The notes under the pieces were generated by a model. That model made no database searches. It worked only from the letters and a program-made list of their open reading frames with translations, and was not told the DNA's origin. The position numbers and the translations under genes are program-made. A stretch of 64,000 nucleotides of DNA from Melanocharis versteri (Eukaryota > Chordata > Aves > Passeriformes > Melanocharitidae): NCBI GenBank assembly GCA_013397845.1, contig VZTG01003205.1:114503-178502 (forward strand). The letters are read 5' to 3'. Shown in pieces: positions 1-12,792 of the stretch. The stretch's first letter is position 1, and each line of letters begins with the position of its first letter.

Positions 1-197
1 CTTTCCTGAACTTTCCTGAACTTTCCTTTCCTGAACTTTCCTGAACTTCCCTTTCCTTTCCTGAACTTCCCTTTCCTGAACTTCCCCTTCCTGAAATTTC
101 CTTAATTTCCCTGAACTTCCCTTTCCTGAACTTTCCTTTCCTTTCCTGAACTTCCCTTCCCTGCACTTCCCTGCACTTCCCTTCCCTGAACTTCCCT
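1..197. repeat. CTTTCCTGAA-type pyrimidine-rich tandem repeat
   Basis: Imperfect tandem copies of a roughly 10-base unit (CTTTCCTGAA, with CTTCCC and CTTTCC variants) run from the window edge to about 197. The array is cut by the edge, so its full length is unknown. It lies in MEOX1 intron 1. The strand asymmetry (C/T on +) is strong. Confidence 0.9.
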
Positions 198-2338
198 TGC
201 TCTGCTTTCTTCTTTTTAAACTGGCAGTACAGTAGGAAAAACCTGCCCAAACCCTGTCCTTTCACACATCTGTCATTTCTCACGTTCTGTCATCCAAACT
301 GAAGCAGCTGGGCCACATTTCCAGTTCTGGAATCTCACAGAACCTCAAGCTACGGATAAGCATCATGTCTCTCGACTATACCCTGTGGCACAGTGTGGAT
401 GGGAGATTCCAAGCTACACATCCTCCTCTGCTCCCAGAAATACCAGTTTTAAATTATTCCCATTGTCTTTTGGAGATGCAGAGTGGTGAAAATGCCCCTT
501 GGAAAGGGAGTCCTTCCCACAGGGCTGTGAGGCACTCTCATGTACATCCATCAGCTGCTTGTCTTTAGTTTCTGCTGTGTGCTGATGGCATTGGGGAGTT
601 GCTGCACCCTCCACGTGTCTGTGAGGGCAGCAGAGACCCGGGGGAAGCCCCTGAGTTCAAGGCTCCCAGAGGCTGGGGGCAAAGTTCCCAGCAAGAGATC
701 CGCTCTTCAAATCCTGCTTCCCCCCTGCTCCCTCAGAAGTCACGCTGGTGAGCTCTGGGAAACCTGTGCTAGTGTGTTTGTGCAGTAAGGGGTGAGAACA
801 AAGTTAAACTGTGGGCAAAAAAAAGGGGAGAAACTTCTGGAGTGTTGTTCCTGTACATTCCCCAACTTTATCTGTGGATTTCTGAAATAGGAAAACCAGT
901 ATGGAACAAACTAGACTAATTCCCTTGGAATGGAAAGCAGTCCAGCTGCAGCGTGTGACACACTGGTCCCTGTGTGCATTACCAGTAACGAGAGGTGTAT
1001 TTGATTTCTCCATTTCTGATGGACAGAGATAAGGTCAGATCAGCTACAAAGCCCACAGTCACACCTCACAGATCACTCCAGTTTTACTACTTTGGCCACA
1101 AAAAGGACACCTAGAAGATGAAGCTGCACATCATGCTCATATTATTACTGTTTTGCTTATCATTTCTATGTAGAAATATTGTGCTAGGACACAGAACTCC
1201 ATTGCATCCTGGTTACACACAAAAATTAAGTAATTAATTCTCAGCATAACAAAAACGCTACTAGCATGTTTAGTTCAGGGAATCTAGGAGAAGCAAGAGG
1301 GGAGAAAGGGTCAAGGAGCTTGCAAAACTGACTCCCTGAAAGACTGGCAGTTTGGACTTTGCTCGCTGGAAGAAATGCATTTTTCCTTGCATTGCTTGGA
1401 GATTCTTTGAGCATTGACTTTGAAAACACGGGAGAAAAAATAAAGTAAAAAGAAAGGAAAAGAAAAAGAAAAAAAGAGAGAGGATTAAAAAAATGAAAAA
1501 AGGTTGCCACAGTCTCAGGCAAAGTCAGTTTGTGTTGGCTTTTTATTATAATTGGTACAGCATCACTTTGGCTATGGCTTGAAATTTGGCTTCGAAATAC
1601 AGCTCCTGACCACACTGCAGAAATGCACAAATAGCAAACAGGTTTTTCAGGACAGCACAGTGACAAGGATGATACTGAGGCCAGTCAGTATCAGTATACA
1701 CACAGATACCAGATCTGCTTGTAGGCTTCATTTAGCAAGGACCAGAAAATGTTAAAAAACTGGAGTGTTCAAGGTGGGTCTGGGCCAGTGCAAAAAAACA
1801 CTGTTTCTCTGCTTTTGCTTGTTTTCCCAGCCCACATCCCCAGTGTTTCCAGGCCATGCACCCCAGCTGAGGGTGCTCCCCCAGTGACCTGTTCCTATGT
1901 CCTGCACCAAAGCTGGGCACCATCCACTCCTTACATGCTGCATGCTGCAGGCACTTGGCTGTCTGCTGCATGGCAGATCAGGGGAGGGTGGAAATATGAA
2001 TACAAGGAATAAAAGTAAAAATGTGGGGAAGGAAACTCTTCCAATGCAATGACAGCAAGGAATGAGAGCTTCTTTCCCACAGCTCCTGTTCTGTGACTGT
2101 GCAGACCCAGGCAGCTCTGACAACTCTCCCCATCCTGACTGAGCTGTTCCACCTCTGTCCCCTCAAAACCGAGGCTGGCAACACCAATAAGTCATGCTGA
2201 GCTCGAGGGGGCATAAAGCAAACACCTCAAAACTTCCACTGAGCACTTCAAGGAGTCGTTCAGATCAGACCTCTGCAGATACACATGTTCACACACATCA
2301 GCATAACCACAAATTACACAAGTGTTCTTGCCTCTTAG
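198..2338 (+). other. MEOX1: MEOX1 intron 1, 3' portion
   Basis: Between the tandem repeat and the exon 2 acceptor I see no recognisable exon or repeat family. A purine-rich low-complexity stretch lies at about 1430-1500. The several short open frames here overlap on both strands and lack splice or homology support. Confidence 0.6.
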
Positions 2339-2511
2339 AGAACCAGAACTCGAGCAATAAGGCAGAAACCAGCAGCAAATCCCGGAAGGAAAGGACAGCT
2401 TTCACTAAGGAGCAGCTGCGGGAGCTGGAAGCTGAATTTGCCCACCATAACTACTTGACAAGGCTCAGGAGATACGAGATAGCTGTGAACCTGGATCTCA
2501 CCGAAAGACAA
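2339..2511 (+). CDS. MEOX1: MEOX1 exon 2 (N-terminal two thirds of homeodomain)
   Basis: The exon is 173 bases, preceded by the acceptor TTGCCTCTTAG and followed by the donor GTACTT. It starts with the last two bases of a split codon (probably Glu), then ENQN-like linker residues, then homeodomain helices 1 and 2 ([28 protein letters not shown]). Confidence 0.94.
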
Positions 2512-3467
2512 GTACTTTCCAAACCCTTGTCTCCCCAGCTCCTTCTTCCTCCCCCACAACTTCTCCCTAATGCTAAATCCCAGATATGTTACTCGAGGGT
2601 TTGCTTTTGCAATGGCACAGAGGTATTTTAAAACAAAGCCTCCAATTCTTTGAAACACCTACGTTACACACTTCCGTAAGTAGTTAATAAATTTAATTAT
2701 GTTTCTCTAAACTAAAGATAGACTTGGTAATAACTGGTCTCTACCAAGTTCTTGTTTACCACCATTCATTGGTACATATTGATATATCATACATATGGAA
2801 TATGGACATCACCATAGACTGTGACTAACAGGAAATTGTCAGAATCACATGTTTGATACATGCATTATTCCTGGGTCAGGCGGCATTTTGAGGTGATAAA
2901 GACAAATATAGAGAGTTTTGTGGAGAGAGGTATTTCTGTTCTCTCACTGTCGTCTCAGTCCAGGTTTCCTTATCAGGGCTAAGTGGACAGTAGAATTGCA
3001 TAAGTAGGTGAGGCAAATTAAAATTCCTGAAGCATTAAATTGGATGGGCTAGATGTTAAAAATACATGAGAGGCACTGTGCCTTATTTGACACGAAGACA
3101 GGTTCTAGGCAAAGCATTTGTACTGCCTTTGAGGGCTTCAGAGGAACATCTGTGTGGAGCATTTTAGAGGGAATTGTTCCAGTCTGTGTTAGAGACATGG
3201 AGCAGTCAAACTTGTGAGGCTCTGTTCACCTTTTCTTCTAGAATTCCACAAATCATCTGTCTGCTGACACACACATGTAAGCATAGCTCTGCTTATACAG
3301 CTCAGCTTGAGGCAACAAGTAATAATTATCTTTTTATCACCCAGGTCAAAGTATGGTTTCAAAACAGAAGAATGAAGTGGAAACGTGTTAAAGGTGGGCA
3401 AGCAGTGCCCCCACATGAACATGATGCAGAGGATGTGGACTCTGCCGCCTCCCCCAGCTCTGAGTAG
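2339..3467 (+). CDS. MEOX1: MEOX1 homeobox transcription factor, 3' part (exons 2-3)
   Basis: MEOX1 is a nuclear Antennapedia-class homeodomain factor that works with MEOX2 in somite, sclerotome and axial skeleton patterning (family knowledge). Two coding exons are visible, 2339-2511 and 3345-3467, giving the last 97 residues. The homeodomain begins near [12 protein letters not shown] and carries the helix-3 core [14 protein letters not shown]; the intron falls between Gln and Val just before this core, as in the Meox family. The C-terminus SAASPSSE matches MEOX1 rather than MEOX2, whose tail is longer and ends differently. Exon 1, about 150 residues in mammals with the His/Gln-rich region in the family, must lie before base 1. 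No frameshift or missing homeodomain residue is seen. Downstream on the same strand, about 20 kb away, is ETV4, the neighbour expected from conserved synteny. Confidence 0.95.
2512..3344 (+). other. MEOX1: MEOX1 intron 2
   Basis: This is an 833-base intron with GT...AG ends that splits the homeodomain between helix 2 and the recognition helix. No other feature was recognised in it. Confidence 0.85.
3345..3467 (+). CDS. MEOX1: MEOX1 exon 3 (recognition helix and C-terminus)
   Basis: The exon follows the acceptor TTTTTATCACCCAG and encodes the DNA-recognition helix [14 protein letters not shown], then an acidic/serine tail ending SPSSE and TAG. Its phase 0 start joins exactly to the end of exon 2. 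Confidence 0.95.
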   Translation, partial: VKVWFQNRRMKWKRVKGGQAVPPHEHDAEDVDSAASPSSE

Positions 3468-4700
3468 CCCCTGCAGAAACGGGAGAGGAGTATGGAGAAA
3501 TTCACTGATTGGAATGTGGATGCAACTGCTTAGAACGAGCTACACGATGAGCTCATCCTGCCTGCAAATCCTGCAGCCCGCAGTCTTTAAAAGATGCATG
3601 ATGCTTGAGGTTACAGAGGCAATCAAAGAGCACAGGGGGGAAAAGCCAAAGGAGCGCATGGTTTTGATTTTTGTCTCTAGAACTGGCTTACTACCACAGA
3701 TGTGTCTACAGAAAAAAAAACAACAAACACTGAATATATAACAGGAGTGCTGATGTCGAGACTCTCAAACATCCAGAAAATCCAGATTGTTAGTCAGCAA
3801 GTGATAATGCAGCTGTATTCTCATCCAGCCTTTCCCTGGTCACACCTTTTCAGCCTGCATTTGGACTTGACAATGCACATTTTCCTTATGCCCTAGTTGG
3901 ACAGAAAGAAATACTTTGATAGTCATTGATTTTTCTTGCAAAATGAGTTGAACACCTGTATGACTAGGCAATAAGATTACAAAATAAAATGGGAGACTAA
4001 AAATATATATACACAGAAGTCTGCTCAGCAGTTTCAGAAGAGATGGCTTTCACACTGATAGTCCAGGATCGTAGGTGCCTTGTTGATGGCAACAATTTGT
4101 AGAGGGGGATTTCTTCCAAGCTTACTGTAAATCCTGAAATTAAATTGCTAGATCTCAGTTTCAAGTATTTCATCAAAGCAGTCATTACCAAACATCCCAG
4201 CGGGCACAGCAGAGACTGAACTCCCAGCACAACAGCTAAAATATCACTCTTCTGTTTTCAAGTTTTCCAATAAACTGCCACAGCACCACAAGGAGCCTTA
4301 AGAACACTTAAGAACATTTCCACTTTAAATTATCCCAGCTTTTAACCAAAACTTGTAATGTATCAAATTACAATGATTTAGAAAAGCATAGTGTCTGCTC
4401 CCATTTCTTATATCTTTTTGTTTAATGCCATATTTTAAGCAGAATTTTACACTAAAGTACCACATTATGACTATTGAGAGTACTGAAACTTTGGTTTAAA
4501 TATTTCAAAGGTAACCATTATTTGCAGTTACAGCATTCTGCTTTCCTTTCACCTTACTCTGAGGCACTGCTGTTGTGGGTGCATGTGAACTGTAGATATG
4601 CTGGGTACAAATCTGTATATCTGGATTATATGTTTGTAAAGCTGTTAGTGGTAATTCCACTTGTAAAAGACCTCCAAATAAATAAATATCAACTTCTTTT
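3468..4700 (+). other. MEOX1: Presumed MEOX1 3' UTR with candidate poly(A) signals
   Basis: No coding potential is seen. AATAAA hexamers occur at 3983-3988, 4269-4274 and 4677-4682. The last lies in a run AAATAAATAAA and would give a 3' UTR of about 1.2 kb. Which signal is used cannot be decided from sequence. Confidence 0.45.
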
Positions 4701-7700
4701 TTTAACAGAGATGTCGTGGTTTTTTTCAAAGAGCTAATTACTGTATCTACTAAGAAAAAACATACACTGCATTCCTTCTTAACATTTCCAAACTCTGCTT
4801 GACAGATGAAAAAATCAACAGTTTATAGTATATATTAGTGCAAAACCAATTTAAAAGCATAATTATTTTTAAAAGGAAATCATTTAAAAATAAAGAAGCT
4901 TGACCAGTTTGAGCAGCCCTGAGGAAGTGGATTAGGTTACTGTCTGGTTTCCCATACTGCACTACTTGATCTTACCCACTTTATCCAAAAAACAGCAGTT
5001 TCCCAAACGAAATGCCAGCACTCCTCTGCCCCTGAAAACAAAACCCCCAAGAAAACAGCAGCAGTGATGTCTCACAGGGCCTCTCCACAAACTGTGTTGC
5101 AATCACAGCACGGATGTAAATCCCGTGAATACAATAATCACTATATAATCAGTTATAATATTGAGGAGTGTGCAGGTTCTCTCTCTGAGCTAGACCTACC
5201 CCTGCCTCTTCAGATCTCTGTGGGGAGGAAAAACTACCCTCAGCTTCCTCCTGGGACACTTGTGGTGTGTGTATGTTTGAATGGAAGGTGGTTCAGACAG
5301 GGAGTTGAGGTCGGATCCCAGTTACTCCAGCAGTGAGACGGGTGGACAATGACAGAACACCTTTATTTTGGTTACAAACCTGATGTTAAACACAGGTTAA
5401 TCATCTCACTACTCAGATGACATAAAACTAGTAGGCTAAAAAAATTGCCTATGCACAGATGAGAAGAAGCTACAGTCTACAGCATCTTTAAGAACAGAAA
5501 ATGTCTTTGGCTCTACTTCTTAAACCTTGGTGCCTTCTGATGGGACTTCTGACTAAACTCAGCTCTTGGCAAAGACTAAAGAAAGCTGTGCTTTGTGAAG
5601 AACTCTGGTGCTCAGGTATCCTACCCTCTTCTCCTGGGACACAAATCACCATGGAGCAGGGGTTCTTTCTTACTTCTATCCTTGCAACCTCTTGAGGCAA
5701 TTAACACTGTGCATCACCTCCTCCCCACTGTGGTTAGGAAGTTTGCAACCTGCAGAAGCAGCTGATTTGAGATTAAAATTTTTGGACTCTTGGCTGCTAA
5801 CATAAACCAAAATCGGCTCCTCACCCACACGAGAGGTTAATAAATCTTCCCTCTCAAGGAAGCTGTCAATGGTGGCATATTGAATCCTAATTTACTTAAA
5901 AACTAATCAATGGTATCTCGGTCTATACCCATAATTACAGCTCCTAAACAGTTCTTGCTCTGAATTTTGAGAAATAAGCTATGAGTCACCTGTAAGATCT
6001 TCTTGTGCTTAGGCAGTTTCTTCTTAAACCATCCGCTCACTCTAAGATTTTAGTGTTTTGAGAAGGAACATTTCACTCCTGACATCAAAGCATTTGACCT
6101 CTGAACCTCTGGTGCCAAGAATCTTCCAGGGAAGGCCTGTTGTCTGGGAGCAAAGTCTTTGACCTGCAATTATTTTTCTCAGAAATACACATCAGGCTGT
6201 ATTCTTGTCACAGAAGGGAGGGAAGCTACCTAGGGATGTTTGGCAATGTTTTCCATGCCTCATTCCCAATAAATAATCTGAGCACACAATCACCCCATGG
6301 CATCAGAGAAGTCTGGCAGGAATTCCCCAGGAAGCACAGGCAAGCATAGCAGTGAGACTTTTTGCCAGTGCAAACAGCCCACAGGGAACGGGGATATCTA
6401 TATAAACACAAAAATATGTGCTGGAGCCCTTTATATCTGTGCTGCCTCCTCTAAACAGAGCAAGAGAAGTGCTTTCCTTGGAGGCACAGACTTTATGGAC
6501 TCTATCTATCTAGCCAGATGCCAGTGGAGCAGAAGCTCTGATGTGTTTCACAGGTTCTGTGTCCTATGGCTCCTCTGTCGTTAGTCCTCAGTTCCTCCAT
6601 GCCATTCTACAGCTTTAGGATAGTGATTTTTCCAGTCAGTGGAGCTACTTAAACCCCAAAGATAACCCCAGGCCAGTCCAGTGTTGCCTTGAACGTCTCC
6701 AGAGATGGGGCATCCCCAGCTTCTCAGGGCAGCCTGTGCCAGGGCCTCAGCACCCTCACAGAAAGGAGTCTCATAGACCTGCTGTGAATAAGGAACCAAA
6801 CCCTTCAGTTCACACTGTCTGGAGGACAAGAGAGCCCTTCTAGCAAACACTTCACAGCCAGAGATTTTGACTGGGACACATTCTACACAAGCAAAGCTTA
6901 CAAACCCTGCTTCCTGCAGGATTTCCTACTCATGGAAACAAGCACACACAACAAATCAGGGCATTTTACAGAACACACAATTTTTCAATTACCCCATTTT
7001 CTTCCCCCACCTCTAGCAGTGCTCATATTAAGTTTCATCAGCCACTATCTCATATTTTGGATAATTCCCTTTCCCTGAGGAAAGTGCACAGCCCCTTCAA
7101 GAGGTATGTCTGCGTTAGTTACTGGGCTCGGCGTACTGGATCCACACAGCTCCTCTGGGCAGATGGACAGGAAATCCACTTTCTCTCAGTGATTACAGCA
7201 GAAGGGCTTTGTCTGACTGGAACTTGCCTGGCGTGGCTGTAAAATAACCTCGGGCTCAGGCTCTTGCATTTCAGGCAGTATTTGTGAGTTATGATGGGGC
7301 AGCTTCCCCCCAGCTCTGGGTCCAGGTGTCAGCTCCCCATCCCCACCCTCCCCACACACAATGCCACATTGTTCTGGTTTCTGCATGAAGGAAGGGTTTT
7401 CATCCAGCACCAGACTCTTACACCGCTGTTCCCTTCCTCTATACCATAATTGTTATTTCATTATTTTAAAGAACTCTTAGACAGGGATAAGCTTCCAGGG
7501 TTGTCTGGAAGCTCCTTTGGGAGCAGATTGCAGAAGAGATAATGGGAGTGAGTAACAGAGAGGATGGTGACTTCATACCACGAAGGTTTGAGTCACGTTT
7601 CTCTTTCCTTATTAAAGAACAAAACATTTTTTCAAGCCTCCCTCAGTCACGCTGCATATCCCTGGCTCTGCAGCAGGGAACAGACATGTGAATTGACATG

Positions 7701-10700
7701 GTTTCATACAGTCTTTAATTTTTAGTTCAGTGGAAGTTTATGATGGCCCACACTCATACGCCAGGTTAATTTGTCACCCAGGATGCCACGTGTGCAGTAT
7801 TTCCTACACCCAAGAATTTATCACCAGGTGAGTGTTAGCCCAGAAATGATACAGTTAAGTCAATGATTGGAAAGACACCCAAAAAAAGGATTGTTTCTTC
7901 ATTTCAATACTCACCAAACATCCTAACAGTTTTATACTTCCATCTACTTTTAATTCTATATTTCTCTATTTTGACCCTTTTCTGTATATCTAAGTTTCAA
8001 CACTTTCCACTCTCTATTTCTTTCATGAGGGATGATCAAGAAAAGTGATATAACTGTTGAGAATCTGTGCAGTTCCCAATTCAGGAAAAAAAAATCTATC
8101 AGATCTAATTTAATTGCTCCATCCACTTTTCTTAGCTGGGGAGGACAGACTCCTGGTCCCAGTGTCAGGGTACCTAACAAACCTGGACAGGAAGTTACTT
8201 TCCAGTGAATAGAAGTATCACTCTCCATAATAATTATACACAGTTGTTTCTGTCTGAAGTTAATTGAAAAGGAGATTCTGGGGAAAAGTGTAGCTCAAGA
8301 AGCCAATTTTTGTTGAAGCATACAAATATCCCGTACTCTATTCTATGATTATACCTAGAGATGGCTCAAAGTATAAAATGAGGCCTCTTATTCAAAGTCC
8401 TGGCAGCATGGACTTGTGTCAGGCTACTTGCTGTCTTCAAGTCAGCTGTTTCTAGCTGGATTGAGTTATAAACCTCTTTAAAGTATCCCAATAAAAAAAT
8501 AATTCTGTTAGAAAGAGAATAAAATAATGAGGTGAGAAATCATCTGTCTCAGGAAAACGTTTCAGGCACATCTCTCGCTGGTTTATTTGCAGAAGAAAAC
8601 ACAGACACAACTGGAGTATGTTTCACATTACAAGACTTAAGGGTTCTTGTCTGCACTGAAGACATGTTTATGCTGCTGGGTTCCAGCATGAATCTGGTTT
8701 ATATCCTGTGAATGCTCAGGGTCCTTCACACACCCCAGGCAGGAAGTCTTTAATGCACACACTGAGAAGACATTTTCAACTATTCGAACATTAAATAAAT
8801 AAGCACGAACAAAAGTCATTCTACTGCCATAATTAAATTCTTCCTGTGCCTTTATAAGACTTCTGAAAAAAAAAAAAAAAANCAATCCTGGCAGAGCTGT
8901 TTAAAAAGTCCAAGAAAGCCATAAGGGAACCAAACTCAGCAGAAACCCATCCATTTACCCCTTGCATTTTGTAGCACCATGAGATATTATTTGAGACCAG
9001 AGCCTCATAGTGCTTGGCTCAGAGCAGCCCTTGTCTCAAAGGCATTTTGTCATTTAAAACAGCAAGGATCAAGAAGAAAACCAAAAATGGTCACGTGTAT
9101 GTACCCTCCTTCCCAAACTGTGAGGTGGGGAAGGTGCTGGGAGAGCACTGGTGAGGGAGCTGAGGCACCTGGAGCCCTTGTCTGGCTCAACACTGATCTT
9201 CTTCAAGAGATTAAGTATGGCCCATGTTATCTCATCACTCTTACCCATCATAGTTCCTGTTCTTTGTGCATTGTGAGAATTTCTCAGCCAGTAACAAGTT
9301 GAGAGAATAGCTGGAGAGGAAGCTGTGCCTGAAACTTTCTAGAGCTTTCAGTGCACTTGAGAAAACTCTTAATAATACACTCTAACTTTCGGTCAGCCCT
9401 GAAGAAGCCAGGTGGTTGGATCTGGTGATTGTTACAGATCGCTTCCAAATGAAAAAATCTCTTCTAGTTGCAGTTGCTTTGACATCTTTTACGTAGGAAA
9501 AATATAACTCACCATATGGCAAACAATGCAAGGTAATAATGTTGGATTTGTAATCTGTGTGTAACTTCAAATATGGAACTGGGCTTGAGTTTTCGCTTCC
9601 CTTCACAGTTGCCAGGTCCAACTTGACTAGAATTATTTTTGAGAGAAAAATGATCTCTCTTTATACAGTCTTCTCTCTACTATAATTTCTTTGTGTCTCT
9701 GCCAGAATCAAGATGAGGTGACGCCAAGGAAAAGGATGAGCTCATTGCATTTAATGGTATGAGCTTTCACAAATAAAAACTGCATTACTCAATTGAGAAG
9801 TAGTCAGTGGTATAAGACAGGGTTAGAGGCAGGTAGTTTTAACTGGAAACAAAAAGAATTAATTTATTTCTCATGCTGGTTGTCATTAGAGAACTGATCT
9901 GATTAGCCTTCCATTATTCACCACTATTGTATTGTTACTGCACTTTTATGATAACATTAAAAGAACAAGATAAACGTTACTGTTAAAACAACATAGTGAA
10001 AGCAGCAAATTGTAGAAAAGAGTCATTTGGATTTTCCTGTTCAAATCCAAGGTATAAATCTCAGCCTCTGGAACAATTGATTCAGCACTCTTTCCACACC
10101 TTTTTGATTTCTAGCATCACACTGAGCTCAAAAAGGTCTTATTCCACAGAACACTGAGTCCTTCTTAGTGGTTCTCTACCTGTTCAGAAGAATCTCTCAG
10201 CCCCGAGGAATCTATTGACCATCAGCTCCACAACAGTGCATTTTCCAAAAAAAGCCAGAGGCACAGCCTCTTTTGCAGGTCCCATGAAGTCTTTGCAATG
10301 TGTCACATGAAAATGAAGGAGCCTTCGAGAGGCAAGGCCAGTTCAGGTACCTGTAATGCACGTGTGAGCTCATGATGTACTTGACTGGGTGCTAGAATCT
10401 TGCACAGGTACAACTAAACTACTTTGTGCAAGGTCAGCAGCCACAGGTGTCAGAGATCACCTCACCCTCTTATGGGAGCAAAATTTAGATAAAACTTCGA
10501 GATCAGTGGCTTTCCTGTTTCCTCACGAATATCCCTTACCTTTGCTGCCAAGAATGCCATGACTCCTATCTGGAAAGCCATAGGAAGATATGTTCCACTC
10601 TGTCTCCTTCACTCTTCCTGCAGCATAACTGGGCCAGAATCCCCTGTGCTGCTCCCAGTGGTGTCTGCTCCCGTGTCTCACTGACACACAATGACCTAAT

Positions 10701-12108
10701 TTGTTATGGCTGGTGAGAGCTGAGAGAAATTAAATCCAGGGTCTGTAGTTAATTGGGGTCAGGTTGAGATGATTTATGACCTGAGGAATGTACTCACTCT
10801 TTACACTATCATACAAACAGCAGTATCAATTGGACTCAGCAGCCTTTGGAATCAAATTGAAATTGGGATTTTCTGGAAAATGAGTAGCAGCAGAGGCAGG
10901 ACCCAGGGGAGAAGGTGAGCTGGTGGGCAGATGAGGCTGTATCTGAACACAGCCAGGTACCTTCCCTTCCCACACTCACAATCAGTTAACCTCCAAGTCC
11001 CGATTTATTGTGATTCAGAGGAGAGATGGAATAGGTCCATGCCAAGGAGATTTCATCTGTCTGGAATCTGACAGGAAGAAAAAAAAGTTTGAAAATTTCA
11101 GGGGAAGTTGGGATTTGTCCCAGTTACGGCGTCTCTGTGTTCACTCAGCCAGCTCATGTTAGCAAGTTAGGCTCACTGAAAATAGTGGAAAATGCTTTTC
11201 CATCAATCAAGAACCTCCAGTTTGGTCCCAAGTCAGCGACTGTGCAGGGCAGCCCTTGACCCCAAACAGCAGGAGCCTTCAGCAGGTTCTCCCATGACTT
11301 TTGCAGAATATCTTAAACTAATATCTCTCTTTTCTTTGCGGACTTTAGAAAAGGATTAGAGAAGAGTTACTATATTTCCAAGTTCAAGGCATTTTATCAC
11401 GCTTCAGCAGTTAAGTAGAACATGAAAATAAAACTACTCAATACTGGTTTTCTTTGAAAAAAAAATCAGAAATTTTTTTTCTTCCCTAATTAGGACTGCG
11501 TTTCTTCATTATTCCTAACTTCATGTCTTGTTTTTGATTACACAAAATGCAGCCATTCTTGTGCCCAGTGAAACCAGTGACTGACTGTTTGTTTTTGTTT
11601 TTTAAGTAGAAAAATCATCTCTATTCTGCTGATGTCTATCAAAATAGGCAGAGCAAGTGAAGGAGAGAAAGAAAAATTGCTGCAGTCCCAGCAGTGACTG
11701 CAAAAACCCTCTGCATGGCTTTCTGTGCTTCTTATTGAACACAGTTTTGCTCACAAACACCTTAACCCACCAGCTCAGTGAAAACGCCTCAACCCTTCAC
11801 CTTCCTGCTCCCTGAGAGTGTCTTTGTGTTCCACAGAGACAGGAGCTCAAAACATGGAAAGCTGCCTAGGAGAAAGAGAGGCCAGCACGGGAGGCTGGAA
11901 ACGCTGTGTGAGGGCAGGGATGGCTGGCAGTGCACAAACCAGAGTGCGTGGAACCATCTCTGGGTACCCCAGAGCCTCCATCTGAGCGCTCGAAGAGCAG
12001 GACAGCCCCAGGCTGAGGCATCCCCTGCACTCAGCAGAAGCCCAGAGAGCTGCAGCTGCAGCCCAGGAAACACCAGGAACGTGCCTTTGCCCCTGTAAAT
12101 CTCTGTGA
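4701..12108. other. MEOX1-ETV4 intergenic region, first part
   Basis: About 7.4 kb without a recognisable gene. It holds one CR1 fragment near 6.66 kb, an A-tract ending in an ambiguous base (N at 8882), and AT-rich unique-looking sequence. Because MEOX1 and ETV4 are both developmentally regulated, cis-regulatory elements may lie here, but none can be identified without cross-species alignment. Confidence 0.5.
6655..6770 (-). mobile_element. CR1 LINE 3' fragment (antisense on +)
   Basis: The + strand reads as reverse-complement CR1 3' sequence: the phrases CCTTGAACGTCTCCAGAGAT, GGGGCATCCCCAGCTTCTC and AGCCTGTGCCAGGGCCTCAG are characteristic of avian CR1. It is short and 5'-truncated, and no 3' tail is seen. 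Confidence 0.75.
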
Positions 12109-12114
12109 CTCGCC
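12109..12114. repeat. Left 6-bp target-site duplication of solo LTR A1
   Basis: CTCGCC here is repeated exactly at 12391-12396, immediately after the LTR. A 6-bp duplication is typical of class II (ERVK-like) retroviral integrase. Confidence 0.8.
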
Positions 12115-12390
12115 TGCCGCTGTTTGCGGTAGTAAGGAGTTAAGAACGACGCTAAGCAGTGTAGAAAGCAGAAGTGTTTGATTTTATTTTTATTTCAACT
12201 TTTTATACAGAGATATCTACATAATAGTGATTGGACAGTGTCGTCTCACCCCCCAGGGTGATTGGGTGAAGCCTTACAGCTCCGGTTAGCAAAACATAAG
12301 ATTAGAAAGAGAGTAAAAATATTCCAGTTTATCTTTGTTTTCCTACACGGTTTGTGAGAAGGAGAAAATTCTTAGGACTGCACATCCACA
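12115..12390 (-). mobile_element. Solo LTR, family A copy 1 (ERV class II-like)
   Basis: This is a 276-base element with TG...CA ends, flanked by CTCGCC duplications. Read on the minus strand it starts TGTGGATGTGCAGTCC, has a TATA-like TATAAAAAG and a poly(A)-like AAATAAAA, then a GC-rich U5-like end, so its transcriptional sense is minus. It aligns end to end with the element at 15892-16168. No internal retroviral coding sequence remains, so it is a recombined solo LTR. LTR class is inferred from duplication length only. Confidence 0.8.
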
Positions 12391-12396
12391 CTCGCC
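12391..12396. repeat. Right 6-bp target-site duplication of solo LTR A1
   Basis: CTCGCC is identical to 12109-12114. Confidence 0.8.
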
Positions 12397-12424
12397 CTCG
12401 TCTGTGAGATTGGCAGCGTGTGTG

Positions 12425-12786
12425 TGGATGCTGAAAGCTTGGTGGCAGAGAGATTTTTCAGTGTCTGCCTGTGTCCATGAGCATTCTCACTTTCTCATGG
12501 AGCTAGCTGCAAAACAGCTAGCGAGCCTTTGTAAATAATTTGTCTATCTTGCACCTGTGAGATGTTTTTGGATGTTGTTATTGTAGGACTGACAGTCTCT
12601 TTGGGAAATGTGTGTTTTTAGGATCTAGCCAATAGCCCTGGAGGGTGGTCAGCTAAGATCCAATGACTTTTCTATAACTTAAAGTATAAAACCCTTCTGT
12701 ATATAAATAAATAAAGGCATTTCTCTCTAGTCACTCCTGAGTTCGGTTCTCTCCTTCCTCCCCGGGCCGTGTCCATCATTGTGACA
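12425..12786 (+). mobile_element. Solo LTR, family C
   Basis: This roughly 362-base element has TG...CA ends, flanked by TGTGTG at 12419-12424 and 12787-12792. It carries TATAAA at 12685-12690, overlapping AATAAA signals at 12706-12715, and a pyrimidine/GC-rich tail (CACTCCTGAGTTCGGTTCTC), the usual U3-R-U5 order on the + strand. Because the target is a TG dinucleotide run, the exact left edge could slip by two bases. It lies only 28 bases beyond the A1 duplication and is unrelated in sequence to it. Confidence 0.75.
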
Positions 12787-12792
12787 TGTGTG

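Noticed and set aside
1241..1666. 141-codon minus-strand frame rich in Phe/Leu/Ser
   Set aside because: It covers a purine-rich low-complexity tract, has no family resemblance, and lies in the MEOX1 intron.
2194..2338. In-frame extension upstream of MEOX1 exon 2 with an ATG
   Set aside because: The frame is open by chance through the intron end. The acceptor TTGCCTCTTAG and the 173-base family exon length place the exon start at 2339.
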